A DNA stretch of 39,328 nt from Mytilinidion resinicola. Taxonomy: Eukaryota; Ascomycota; Dothideomycetes; Mytilinidiales; Mytilinidiaceae. The first letter of the stretch is position 1. Every line of letters begins with the position of its first letter. A model generated the notes under the pieces. That model was not told the DNA's origin, searched no databases, and saw nothing but the letters and a program-made list of their open reading frames with translations. The stretch spans positions 115,230-154,557 of the forward strand of contig NW_022985465.1 of assembly GCF_010093595.1 (NCBI RefSeq), given 5' to 3'. This document shows positions 30,904 through 39,328 of the stretch, in pieces. A program made the translations under genes and the position numbers.

Positions 30904-31873
30904 TTAACCGTCACACTCTGTCTCCCTGTCATGCCTTTCCTTCCTTTCACTAAATCGATCCTCGAACAACTCAAAATGCGGCCTCATGACAATCGTATAC
31001 TTAACAAACTCCTCCATACAATCCACTAGCCTCTCCCGGTTCCCACTTGGCAACAACCTAGCCTTCCCACTACCATCTCCCCCCTCATCCTCAAACTGCT
31101 TCCACGCAGTTGGCAAACTACTCTGATTCGGAATAGTGAACATCCTCATCCACCTCCCCAGTATCCTCAGACTATTAACAGCGTTAAAGCTCTGACTCCC
31201 ACCATTGACCTGAATCACGGATAGTGTGCGGCCTTGTGTAGGCCGCACCGAACCTGTGGATAAAGGGATCCAGTCTATTTGGTTTTTGAAGACGGCAGTG
31301 AGGTTTCCGTGCTGTTCAGGCGAACACCAGATGTGCCCATCGGACCAGAGGGATAGGGAGCGTAGTTCTTGAACCGAAGGGTGCGTGGCGTCGACAGAGT
31401 CGCGGATAGGGAGTTCGCTCGGGTTGAAAATGCGAACGTCGCAGCCGAGACGGTGAAGAATGCGGGAGGCTTCGAAGGCCATTAGTTTGGAGTAGGAGCT
31501 TGGACGCATGTTAAATCGACCTATTATTTGAAGCTCTGGGGCAAGGTTTATACCGTTTCCGCAGGCTTCCATAGAGCACTAGAACCTTTAATCTGGATTC
31601 AGTCTTTGCTAAATTCTCCTCCGCCATGGCAATTGTAGTCTCTAACTCCAACTGAGAGATCCAATCCGTAGCTTCGAGCTCTGCATCTAGCAAAAAGGGA
31701 CGGTATTTGGCTCTGATTTCAGGATCATCTTTGGCTTTTGAAATGGCTAGCTGAGGGTATTGTGCCAATGTTCGAAGCTCCCGGGCTGGAGAGACAAGAG
31801 AACCCATTCGAATTGTCGTTTTATTATTTCTTGGCTGTAAAATGTTACGAGTACCAAGGAGAAGAGTTTTCAT
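30904..31873 (-). CDS. arsH: ArsH-type NADPH-dependent FMN reductase
   Basis: Exons are 31873-31554 and 31498-30904; the 55-bp intron (GTATAA, TTTAAC, acceptor CAAG) restores the flavin-phosphate loop GSLRKRSYSKL (residues 102-112), total 304 residues. Later blocks are standard for ArsH: HPSVQELRSLSLWSDGHIWC, SPEQHGNLTAVFKNQIDW, GSVRPTQGRTL and GGSQSFNAVNSLRILGRW. ArsH is a cytosolic flavoprotein that uses NADPH; in bacteria it oxidises trivalent organoarsenicals, and fungal copies accompany arsenic clusters. It lies tail-on behind ACR3 on the same strand, 344 bp away. The usual size and all main blocks are kept, so it should be functional. Upstream alternatives for splicing (TAG acceptor nearby) lead to a stop. 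Confidence 0.92.
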
Positions 31874-32217
31874 ACGGGGTGTAAGTTCCGTGGGTGGTTT
31901 AAGTACGGCGGACGGAGATATGGGCTAGACCCTGCCGAGAAATTTTTGATTATCAGGTGACATTCCACACTTTATCCACTGGTGAGAAGGCAATTTTTAT
32001 GCAGGATTCTATTCAATCCTCAATGTCAACATCTACATAGCTCAGTTTCCGTAGTGAAAGGGAACAAATCGTTCAACTTCCTTTGAAAGTTGATTGCTCG
32101 AGCTCACTGCTCGATATGTGCACTTATGATATGCTAAGCCATGCAAGCCATTCTAATAACCAAATGAACAGAATATGTACAAGTTTGAATTGTGCCAGAT
32201 GCCCAGTTTCTCACTCC

Positions 32218-33519
32218 TCAGTCTTTCCATCCTCTTCTCCGTCCGATGGCTTTCACAACATACACCAGGCCGAGCAAAACGGGGACTTCAATGAGGGGCC
32301 CAACCGTAGATGCCAAAGCTTGATCACTGTTGGGACCATATGTAGCGACGGCGACGGCGATTGCCAGCTCGAAATTGTTGCTCGCTGCAGTAAAGCTTTG
32401 CGTCGCTGCCAGCTTATATCCAAAGCCAAGCTTATGCGTCACCAGGAGGGTGAGGAAGAAGATGACCCCAAAGTAAACAATCAGTGGCGCTGCAACCCTA
32501 ACAACGGACACGATTTGGTGCACAACTTGCCGCCCTTGAGACGCGAACAAAACAAGAATGGTGAAGAGAAGACCGATGAGCGACCACGGGGCAGCGAACT
32601 TCAAGAATACTTCGTCGTACCAAGTGGGACTAATAAGGTTGCGTAGACCGAAACGGGTTACAATTGCTCCACTAAGGGGGATCCCGAGGAAGACGGCCAC
32701 CGATTTGGCGACAGTTTGGTACGAGACCTCCGCGTCGGCACCACTGATAACTCGAAGGAATAGAATCGCGAGAGGGGCGAAGAGGACCATCTGCAATATT
32801 GAATTAATAGCGACGAGGATGGCGCAGTATTCGCTATCCCCGCCAGCGAGACCCGTCCAGATCAGGACCATGGCGATACATCTCGCAAGGCCAACAAGAA
32901 TCAAGCCATCTCGCAGACCTGGCTTGTCGGGAAGGAACGCCCACGCGAGGCCAAGCTGCAATGTATTAGTATTGGCAAGGTGAACAGGTAAAGTAACACT
33001 GGAGATAAACATACCATGACCAAGGGCGCAACGATCCAATTAACCACGATGCTGAATCCAATCTGCACCCAGATTTTGCGCTCACGGAAGACGTGATGGA
33101 GTGTCTCGTATCTGACCTTACACAAGATCGGATACATCATAACGAGCAATCCAATTGCTAGTCACGTAAGAGAAGTCAGCAAAAGATTCTTGGGGGCAAA
33201 CGAGCAATTGAACCTTACCTATTGGAACAGATACTCCCACAAATTTCCCCTTCTGCAGAGCTGGGCCAGTGTTAGGGACAAAGTTTCCCAGAATGATGCC
33301 GATGGCCATGGCCAAGAGTATCCATACTGCAAGAAATCGGTCCAGCAATCCTAGACTCTTGAACGCAGATACTTTGGATGACTGAGGGTCGTTTTCTGGA
33401 TTGCCGTGTGTTTGTAGCTCGATATCGGGATCTAGAGTCGAAGGCGGGGTTAGGTCAGGAACTGATTGCTCCTTGCTGGCCAGCGCAGGAGAATGAGGTA
33501 TATTTGGAGTCGAAGGCAT
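32218..33519 (-). CDS. acr3: ACR3-family arsenite exporter
   Basis: Exons are 33519-33219, 33157-33015 and 32955-32218; introns of 61 bp (GTAAGG..CTAG) and 59 bp (GTATGT, TACTAATAC, GCAG); 393 residues. The soluble N-terminus (about 58 residues) precedes ten hydrophobic helices, beginning LLDRFLAVWILLAMAIGIIL. The conserved block LVGLARCIAMVLIW contains the Cys (about 174) needed for transport in this family. Further blocks (NWIVAPLVM, FTAASNNFELAIAVAVATYG, ALASTVGPLIEVPVLLGLVY) match ACR3. The protein moves arsenite out across the plasma membrane by proton exchange. It is transcribed away from the arsenate reductase gene, sharing a 600-bp intergenic region. Intact. Confidence 0.95.
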
Positions 33520-34118
33520 TTTGCAAATGCTGCAGGTAGGACGAGGTTCGAAAGTGAATGGGTGATATGATGTCGAAGGAACAGACTCGATCGCAAGTTC
33601 TGTTTTATATGTGCATTCGAGTAGAGAAAGAAGAGGTGAGAAAGGAAAAGAAAAAATTATGTGAACGGTGATTTACTTTCAGAAGGGACGAGGCCGTCGA
33701 CTGGTCTCTTGCCTGCTTGGCCCAGCACATCCTGCCAGCCAATTAGAATGAAGGAGTGACATTCTTTGCCAGATTAGCGAGTGACATGCCAGCCTTGGCC
33801 CTTTCGCCTGCCGCCTCCCCTTTCTCCATCGCAACGCCTTCAACAAACGTTTCCAATTTTTCATTCGAAGCTAGGCACGAGGTTCAGGAGAGAAGTCTCT
33901 TTAGCTCAAAACACTTTTTGCATCATTCTACAGGCTAGCTTGCAATTTTCTTCAGGGTGGCACATCAGGCATCACGTGTCCATATCTAGAGCTTCCTCTG
34001 CGTTTACTACACTTACTTCTGTATTCCTCAATACATGACTCTAAAAGGCCTACTGTTCAACTCAATACCATTGTACCGCATTGCCAAATACTGTTCCAAA
34101 TCTTCTTCCTCCGCAATA
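33520..34118. promoter_or_regulatory. Divergent promoter region between ACR3 and arsC
   Basis: About 600 bp between two divergent start codons (33519 minus, 34119 plus; an upstream ATG 34035 is also possible). No gene or repeat is recognised in it. Divergent placement of exporter and reductase suggests shared control by arsenic. No specific factor site could be identified by eye. Confidence 0.5.
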
Positions 34119-34800
34119 ATGGCCACAAGCAATCACAGCGTCGGCGAACCGGTAGTAGAGAAGCCGTGGCATGCCGCCTACCCAGCGCCAAAGACCACTG
34201 CGGCAGTCATCACTCGTGAGACCCTCCTCTCATGGATGCTCGAAGGAAAGTTAGCTGGAAAAGATTTCGTTCTTGTAGACCTTCGGAGGACGGACTTCGA
34301 GGTATGTCCTAGTGTTCTCATCATTGGGTCATTTGCAACGGCGACTATATAGCTGAAAACTTGAAGTCCATGAGCTTCAATGAACTGAATTGAAATTCTA
34401 ACATGACCAGGGTGGGACTATTCGTGGATCTATAAATCTACCTACTCAATCTCTCTACTCAACGATCCCTTCACTGTACGCCCTCCTCTCAACCGCCACC
34501 ATTCGAACTGTGATCTGGTACTGTGGTATGTCATTCGCTTTGCGTATCCGTAATCAATGCAACCATCATTTCATCTCCTCTCCCGCTCTGTTGCCTCCTG
34601 GTACTCCTGACTAACTTATTGCAGGCTCCTCACGCGGTCGCGGCAACCGCGCCGCAGGATGGTTTGCAGATTACATCAAGGAGCAGAACAACACTGAGAT
34701 GGAAAGCCGTACACTCGAAGAGGGAATAAATGGTTGGGCTACTGGGGGAGATGAATATGTGAGAATGATGGACGAATATGATGCTCCAGTGTGGAAGTAG
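34119..34800 (+). CDS. arsC: Arsenate reductase, rhodanese/Cdc25 type
   Basis: Exons are 34119-34301, 34411-34525 and 34625-34800; introns of 109 bp (GTATGT, TCTAAC, CAG) and 99 bp (GTATGT, CTAACT, GCAG); 157 residues. An upstream in-frame ATG at 34035 would add 28 residues, possibly a short targeting-like extension (YRIAKYCSKSSSSA). The rhodanese fold is seen in DFVLVDLRRTDFE then GTIRGSINLPTQSLY, and the active loop C-GSSRG-R (Cys99, Arg105; C-x5-R) in WYCGSSRGRGNRAAGWF. Yeast Acr2-type enzymes reduce arsenate to arsenite with glutathione/glutaredoxin. The product arsenite is the ACR3 substrate, so the neighbourhood fits. The gene is intact. Confidence 0.92.
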
Positions 34801-34824
34801 AGTGGGTGTATCTCCTGCTGGCGA

Positions 34825-35073
34825 GTGTATTGTTCTGCATGGCGAAGAACGAGATATGCCCCCCATGGGCATGGGGAGCTTTTCCTACCCCGAAATTTGT
34901 ACGATAAACGCACCGATCTCCCAGACCCGTTATCTTGTCATAAGTGCTTGTGCCTATTGCCTGCAAAGTGTCCGGAACTGGCCAAACCATGTTCGCAATG
35001 CCCGACGCAGCCCATCTGCATTGAGATGGAATGCGTGCCTTTCCTCCAAGTATACCATCCAAACAGCTGCTAA
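34825..35073 (+). CDS. Cys-rich small open frame after arsC (doubtful)
   Basis: ATG 34825 to a stop at 35073, 82 codons, 25 bp after the arsC stop. The last 45 residues hold nine Cys with spacing C-x2-C-x-C-x5-C-x6-C-x2-C-x5-C-x4-C and one more at the end (for example CHKCLCLLPAKC and PCSQC). Such density suits metal or arsenite binding, which would fit the cluster. Against it, the minus strand is open over the same bases, the frame may simply be 3' UTR of arsC, and no family is recognised. Confidence 0.25.
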   Translation: MYCSAWRRTRYAPHGHGELFLPRNLYDKRTDLPDPLSCHKCLCLLPAKCPELAKPCSQCPTQPICIEMECVPFLQVYHPNSC

Positions 35074-35416
35074 TGTGAATGATGTACCCTTGCATACAAA
35101 ATAGATGAGAGCTCAATGTATTGTCAGTACTGCAACTTGCCTCGTTGGCTAGTACTTTAGGTAGCTGATGAACTCCACTTATTCATGCTCCTCTAATGTA
35201 TCCATTGCTACAACCCACTTGGATTGTTAAATGTCTCATAGCACAAGCTCCCTCTCCGTTGGAAACGAAAATGAATCTACTTTGAGCGGTAGTCATCTGG
35301 TCTAATGCATATATTGGCTAAGGGTTATGCCTGGCTGTCAAGGCGACGCTAGGTTCTCCTTCAGGGGCTCCCTGACTTAAGGCATGTTCGACAACAGTTG
35401 ATCGTCGGCGAACCCG

Positions 35417-36830
35417 CTATAACTCCAGACTGATGATGCTAGCTATGAGGTACGTCAACCCGGCAAAGATCTGGGGATAGAGGAACTCATGTCCGGATCC
35501 GGGGCGTCGGAATTTGAGTGCGATTACTTCAGAGACTATAAAATAGGTACAGCAACGTGAGCATCGCCCCTCAAGTATGGAATAGTGCCAAACTTACAGG
35601 TGGTTGGTAACACGATCATCAACCAGGCCAGCGAGAGCACAGATAGCAGTTCTCCAAGTCCCACGACTTCTGTGCATATTGGCCCAATTGTCTCCATGTG
35701 AGGTCAGTCTGCGACATGAGGGGCGGGCCAGGAGATGACTTACAACCCAAAAGACACCCAGGATTCCACTATTGACAATAACAAAGAGAATAGTAACTCC
35801 GTATGACGTAGCTGGTATCCAAATTGTAAAGACTGATATTGCGCATAGAAGAGTTATGAATCCCGCAGACTCGATTCGACCACAGTAATCACTGATAACC
35901 CCGATGAACGGTCTACCAAGTGCAGTACCCAGGTTTAGAAGGGCTGTGATAGTGGCGGCTTGAGATTCATCCAGACCTATTGAGCTTGCGAAGTTGGACA
36001 TAGAAAAGAGTAAGGTGATATAGCCTAACATACTCACAAAGGCCCAAGCAAGGACTAGTATGACATCGTAACGGCAAAGGATATCTATGTCAAACGGATG
36101 TTGTTTTGGCTGAATGATATGATTGCGGCTCCTCATAGCAACTGTTGCTAGAATATTCATGGATCCACTAACGAGCCCAGTAATGCGAAGTGACCAGGCT
36201 AGAGAGATGTTACTAATAGCTGCCCGTACTATAAAGGAGAACAGGAGCCCGCAAATACCAGATCCCGCAGCACTAATGCCGTTTGCTAAGCTGCGGCGCC
36301 GATGGAACCGTTGAGAGAGCACGGCGATGCTGGGAATGTAGGTGAAGCCGACCCCCAGTCTAACTAGAATGCCTTGGGTAAGGTAAAGATGCCAAATACG
36401 TGTTGCAAATTATGCTGTGGTAAAACCAGCTGTTTGCAGACATACACCGGTGAGCATGGGGATGTGATGGCCGAAGGGATTGCGGCGGACCAGAACCGTC
36501 ACGGCTGGAGAGGCTAGCATCGCCACGGAAAAGTTTAGTCCTCCGATGAAGGCAAAGTCCGTAGGCGTGGCCTCTGGATAGATCCCATTTTCGAGGTAGT
36601 ATCCGAGAAAGACACCGTACGACTGTGCACCAATGATCAGTAATGCGGCGAGAAGGATCGTGTTTGCTGGATATGGAGATAAACACTCTTACAGCAACGA
36701 CAACCCAAGTAAAGCAGTTGATGGTAAATCATGCGGCAACGCAAACCCAGCCGTATCCACCGTCAGGCGGCCCGGGGACAACGAGAGATGGATCCTCAGC
36801 ATCCTGGAGAGAATCGCATATTGTGCTCAT
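35417..36830 (-). pseudogene. MFS monocarboxylate-type transporter gene with two nonsense codons
   Basis: Exons are 36830-36693, 36622-35744, 35691-35598 and 35535-35417, with introns of 70, 52 and 62 bp, all GTAAG-type donors; 1230 nt in one frame. The start MSTICDSLQDAEDPS leads to PPDGGYGWVCVAA, the hallmark of monocarboxylate transporter-like MFS proteins, then SYGVFLGYYLENG, AFIGGLNFSVAML, YLTQGILVRLGVGFTYIPS, HRRRSLANGISAAGSGI and ALGRPFIGVISD. In-frame TGA at 36731-36729 and TAA at 36412-36410 interrupt helices 1 and about 4. Otherwise about 409 residues with the expected 12 helices. A gene finder might splice around the second stop, but the text over it is conserved family sequence. 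It would have carried small organic acids or similar; the substrate is unknown. Confidence 0.8.
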
Positions 36831-36910
36831 TGTCACGTCTACATGGGAATGACAACAGACCGGACCTCAGGCTCCTCGGGAGAATATTGGGCAATAAAGA
36901 CAATAAAGGA

Positions 36911-36990
36911 GGGGTGATATGTCACCGTTCCTTGATTCTGGGCGGGCGCCGATCTGTCATTGCTGCGAGGGGACCGCTGGTATGTCACCG
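36911..36990 (-). promoter_or_regulatory. Two ATGTCACCG sites upstream of the MFS gene
   Basis: TATGTCACCG occurs at 36918-36927 and 36981-36990, 89 and 152 bp upstream of the MFS start codon. The same core ATGTCAC is repeated upstream of the FAD monooxygenase gene. GTCA/TGAC half-sites suit bZIP factors, and a bZIP gene lies next to it. Function is inferred. Confidence 0.4.
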
Positions 36991-37425
36991 CTCCCAGAGC
37001 CGCAGCTTGGGTTGGAGGTAAGCTCAAAGCTCCAAAGATTCTACGAACGGACCATTTGCGAGCAACTGGGCCAATGCCCGTGAGCATCGCCTTCTCTTTG
37101 AATTTCTGTTGTTGTTGTGGCCAACTGATGCCGCTGTCCTGGGCCGCTTGGCGGCTGGTGGCAGATTCGGAAGAAGAAAAAGGGGACTTGCTTTCATAAA
37201 AGCAATCCCAATTTCTTCAAAAACTGGGCTTCAAACTAGCATTATATCAGAAGCTCATTGTTTGTAAAGTTAGTAGTATTAATTAGGCCCTTGAAATTGA
37301 ACAAGGTTTGGTGGTGCTGCGATGCGGTGCGATACAGGTACAGTCATTCTTCGGGCCGCGCCCACCTCTCTAAGAAATCGATTTCGCCACTCCTCCAAAC
37401 CAAATTCAAACCGCAATCGCACACC

Positions 37426-38325
37426 ATGCCGCCGAAAACCAAAGGAGAGGTCAGCAGTTCGTCCCACTCGTCTCCAGATCATGCTAACGGGATTCCATCT
37501 ACAGTCTTCTAACTTGATCAGAGTGCGCAACAATCAGCGACGTTCGCGGGCGCGCAGACGCGAGTATGTCGCCGAGCTGGAGCGCAAGGTCCACGAAAGC
37601 AACGCACATGGACTTCCGCCGTGCACACCAACCGTCGTTCCCCAGGACACAATCCTCCGACTTGAGGAGGAGAATAGAAAGCTCCGGGAGTTATTAGCCC
37701 TTACAGGCGTGGAGCAGACTTTGGTGGACAATCATCTCACCGCGGACAGTGGAGCGCCCGAGGCTGGTGATAGCTGCAGTCGTCCGCAAAGCTCCCCAGA
37801 AACAGCACCAGAAGACCTGGTAAGTCTGCAGAACAGTACTCTGCCAATGTGGTCTTCGCGCTGATGTCTCGAAAGTCGGCAGCCATGGTGCCAACGGCCG
37901 ACGGGGCAAGCATGCCCAATAGCTCCGATGAAATGTTTGCAGACTCGTTTCTTCAACTCCCCGCAGACGAGTTCGGCATGCTGTTCGAGCCTCTTCAAAC
38001 GACGTCCTCTTTCGATTTCTTATCTATAACTCAAAGCTTCTCCGGACCTTCTCTGCTATTACCATACAATTCGCCCTTGGTCCCACCAGGTGTCAATCTT
38101 CTTTGCCCTGTTGAATCCCTTCTCCCGATCTCCAGCCAGTCCGATAGCGGGACAACTTTATGCTCTGTGGCATATGAGTTGATACGCGAACACAATAAGA
38201 GAGGGATCGATATGATCGAGATTGGCATTCGCCTGTGGAATGGTTTTGTAAAAGGTGATGGAGCTGGTAGTTGCAAAGTCGAAAACGAATTGCTATTCAG
38301 CGTCTTGGAATATATAAAGGGGTAA
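37426..38325 (+). CDS. bZIP transcription factor, three exons
   Basis: Exons are 37426-37449, 37505-37819 and 37876-38325 (262 residues). The first intron is 55 bp (GTCAGC donor, ATGCTAAC, CTACAG). The second is 56 bp with GTAAGT and an AAAG acceptor; the CAG seven bases later breaks the frame. The basic region directly follows exon 1: NLIRVRNNQRRSRARRREYV with AELERKV starting the zipper. A second leucine-bearing helix lies at ILRLEEENRKLRELLALTG. The C-terminal domain (about residues 210-262, CSVAYELIREHNKRG then MIEIGIRLWNGF) resembles other Aspergillus-type bZIPs from memory. It would act in the nucleus. Lying between a transporter gene and an oxygenase gene, it is a candidate local regulator. 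Intact. Confidence 0.75.
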
Positions 38326-38421
38326 TGTTCTTACCAGTGCTGGTGCAACCTTCTCTATGCGAATTTATTTGTTTTACGGATATCTTGAGCTCTAATAGAA
38401 AATATTTGCTTCCAGTGATGG

Positions 38422-38428
38422 GTGACAT
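38422..38428. promoter_or_regulatory. Single inverted GTGACAT site
   Basis: GGGTGACATACC is the reverse of GGTATGTCACCC, nearly the same text as the upstream-of-MFS sites. It lies 277 bp upstream of the monooxygenase ATG. Confidence 0.3.
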
Positions 38429-38525
38429 ACCACGGAAGTCATGACTTACGCTTACAATAAGCTCCTGTTCCTTCTAGGCATTTCTTATTTGAACAAGGCC
38501 CTCGACTTGGGGCAGCGTAATGATG

Positions 38526-38623
38526 ATGTCACTACCAAGAAGAGAATGTCACCAAGAGAAAGGATGTCAGCAAGAGAGAAGATGTCACCAGAGAGGGTAT
38601 GTCATCAGGAAAGAGAATGTCAC
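38526..38623 (+). promoter_or_regulatory. Tandem array of six ATGTCA sites, about 18-bp period
   Basis: ATGTCA[CGT] occurs at 38526, 38546, 38564, 38582, 38599 and 38617, spaced 17-20 bp within A/G-rich units (AGAGAAGATGTCACC type). It lies 80-180 bp upstream of the monooxygenase start. It may be a cluster of factor sites or a simple minisatellite. The plus-strand frame through it is open, giving MSPRER-like units, but this is not thought coding. Confidence 0.5.
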
Positions 38624-38704
38624 TACTCGATATATTTCGAGGCCATCAAAGTGGAAGAGATGATGCTACCATATTATATTCATTCACCTTCAACGTCTTT
38701 AACC

Positions 38705-38903
38705 ATGAATTCCTCGGGGGTTCCCTTGGATGTAATTATCATTGGGGCCGGCTTGTCAGGTAAGTCAAGCATCAAAACCCTTGCCCTTTCGACAAATATC
38801 CACAAACTGACATATTTACAAAGGCATATGTGCAGGCATCCAGTTAGAATCGAAATTCAAAAATGCAACCTTCGAGATCTTTGACAAAGCAATCAGAGTG
38901 GGG
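38705..38903 (+). pseudogene. FAD-dependent monooxygenase N-terminus, truncated
   Basis: ATG 38705, exon 38705-38759, 64-bp intron (GTAAGT; AAAG acceptor), then exon from 38824. The protein starts MNSSGVPLDVIIIGAGLSG and continues ICAGIQLESKF and EIFDKAIRVG, the Rossmann GxGxxG FAD-binding start of Baeyer-Villiger/flavin monooxygenases, where a GGTW-type block should follow. Instead the sequence turns into AT-rich GATTGATT text at about 38904 and the frame stops at 38928-38930. The rest of the gene is not in the window. Probably broken by a retroelement. Confidence 0.75.
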
Positions 38904-39188
38904 AACAATCAACTTAAGTTGATAGATTGATTGATTTGATTTGGTTCAACCAAATCAATCAATCAATCCGAAGAGGTGGATTTTATAAATCAAATCAACT
39001 TCAAGGCATCAAATTGATTGATTTGATTGGTTTGATTGATTCCTATTTGCGGAGCGTAGATAGAGTATCCTATAGAGAGCCCACCTAGCAGAAGTGCTTA
39101 CTAAGCAGTCTCCTAACCCTGATTTTCATCCTAACTCACATCAACGCGTCCAACACCATACCACCTCTGTACAATATCGCACCCAGCA
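38904..39188 (+). mobile_element. Probable left end of a retroelement (AT-rich repeats, leader)
   Basis: A hairpin-prone stretch with GATTTGGTT-C-AACCAAATC and a GATTGATTGATTTGAT unit is repeated at 38925 and about 39014 (both preceded by CAACTT). It separates the cut monooxygenase from an ATG-initiated open frame. This suits an LTR plus leader, but the LTR edges and target duplication cannot be fixed because the element runs past the window. Confidence 0.45.
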
Positions 39189-39328
39189 ATGAATCAGAAC
39201 CTTCAGAACGTACAGCAGGAAGTTATCGCACGCGCAAATCGAAAGAAACCTCCCCGTAAGGTTAATTCTATGCGCGCCGAAGTCAACACGAATGAACACG
39301 TCGAAACACCTGCCACGAACGACGACGA
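39189..39328 (+). CDS. Open frame at window end, possible gag start (partial)
   Basis: ATG 39189 opens a frame of 46 codons that is still open at the last base (MNQNLQNVQQEVIARANRKK...). It is Gln/Asn/Lys-rich and hydrophilic. Placement right after a repeat-rich, LTR-like stretch suggests retroelement gag or a similar first protein. No motif proves it. Confidence 0.35.
   Translation, partial: MNQNLQNVQQEVIARANRKKPPRKVNSMRAEVNTNEHVETPATNDD

Noticed and set aside
32083..32983. Plus-strand frames opposite ACR3
   Set aside because: Shadow frames of the ACR3 coding sequence on the minus strand.
34739..35116. 125-codon minus-strand frame after arsC
   Set aside because: Overlaps the arsC third exon and the Cys-rich frame, with no domain; not better supported than chance.
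1..39328. CRISPR array or prokaryotic defence system
   Set aside because: The tandem repeats present have no unique spacers of constant size, and the genes are eukaryotic with introns.

Overview
The window is nuclear DNA from a filamentous ascomycete, most like an Aspergillus/Penicillium-type Eurotiomycete. The grounds are small spliceosomal introns (about 49-122 bp, GT..AG, CTAAC/CTRAY branch sites), fungal-type gene families, and stop codons in several decayed copies that look like C-to-T changes (CAG to TAG, TGG to TGA/TAG), a RIP-like pattern. No tRNA, rRNA, CRISPR or bacterial-type operon was seen.

Left part (1-9.9 kb): the tail of a pogo-type transposase; a three-exon gene of unknown role (774-1524); a gene with 44-residue tandem repeats and a SANT-like segment, split by a small LTR-like element (2881-4173); a tandem repeat block (4640-5222); an intact two-exon RNA-recognition-motif gene on the minus strand (5474-6911); then about 3 kb of repeats, including a MITE and a long inverted duplication.

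Middle (about 10-24.7 kb): a repeat-rich island. It holds a decayed Ty3/gypsy element with chromodomain (about 11.0-16.85 kb), a Ty1/copia gag remnant on the minus strand (17484-17906), a second LTR-like element (19047-19364), an intact APH-fold phosphotransferase gene (19464-20705), a 17-bp satellite, a piggyBac element whose dead transposase is split by a third LTR-like element (21450-23948), a related small MITE (23961-24103) and a second copy of the 8.4-kb MITE (24467-24689).

Right part (25-39.3 kb): an intact GNAT acetyltransferase gene; a RIP-like ruined copy of a fungal protein family (26914-28545); a frameshifted bZIP gene facing a 5'-truncated coiled-coil gene; an arsenic-resistance cluster of arsH, ACR3 arsenite exporter and a Cdc25-type arsenate reductase, the last two divergently transcribed; then a monocarboxylate-type MFS transporter gene with two nonsense codons, an intact bZIP regulator gene, and the first 66 codons of an FAD monooxygenase gene cut off by what looks like the start of a retroelement at the window end.

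The arsenic genes form a coherent pathway: arsenate is reduced by ArsC, arsenite is exported by ACR3, and ArsH is a flavoenzyme linked to organoarsenical oxidation. The bZIP, MFS and monooxygenase genes may once have formed a second small cluster, because the motif ATGTCAC recurs upstream of both the MFS and the monooxygenase. The clearest unusual result is one short element family with ACTC...GAGT ends and 5-bp target duplications. Two of its three copies interrupt reading frames that become continuous when the element and one target copy are removed on paper.
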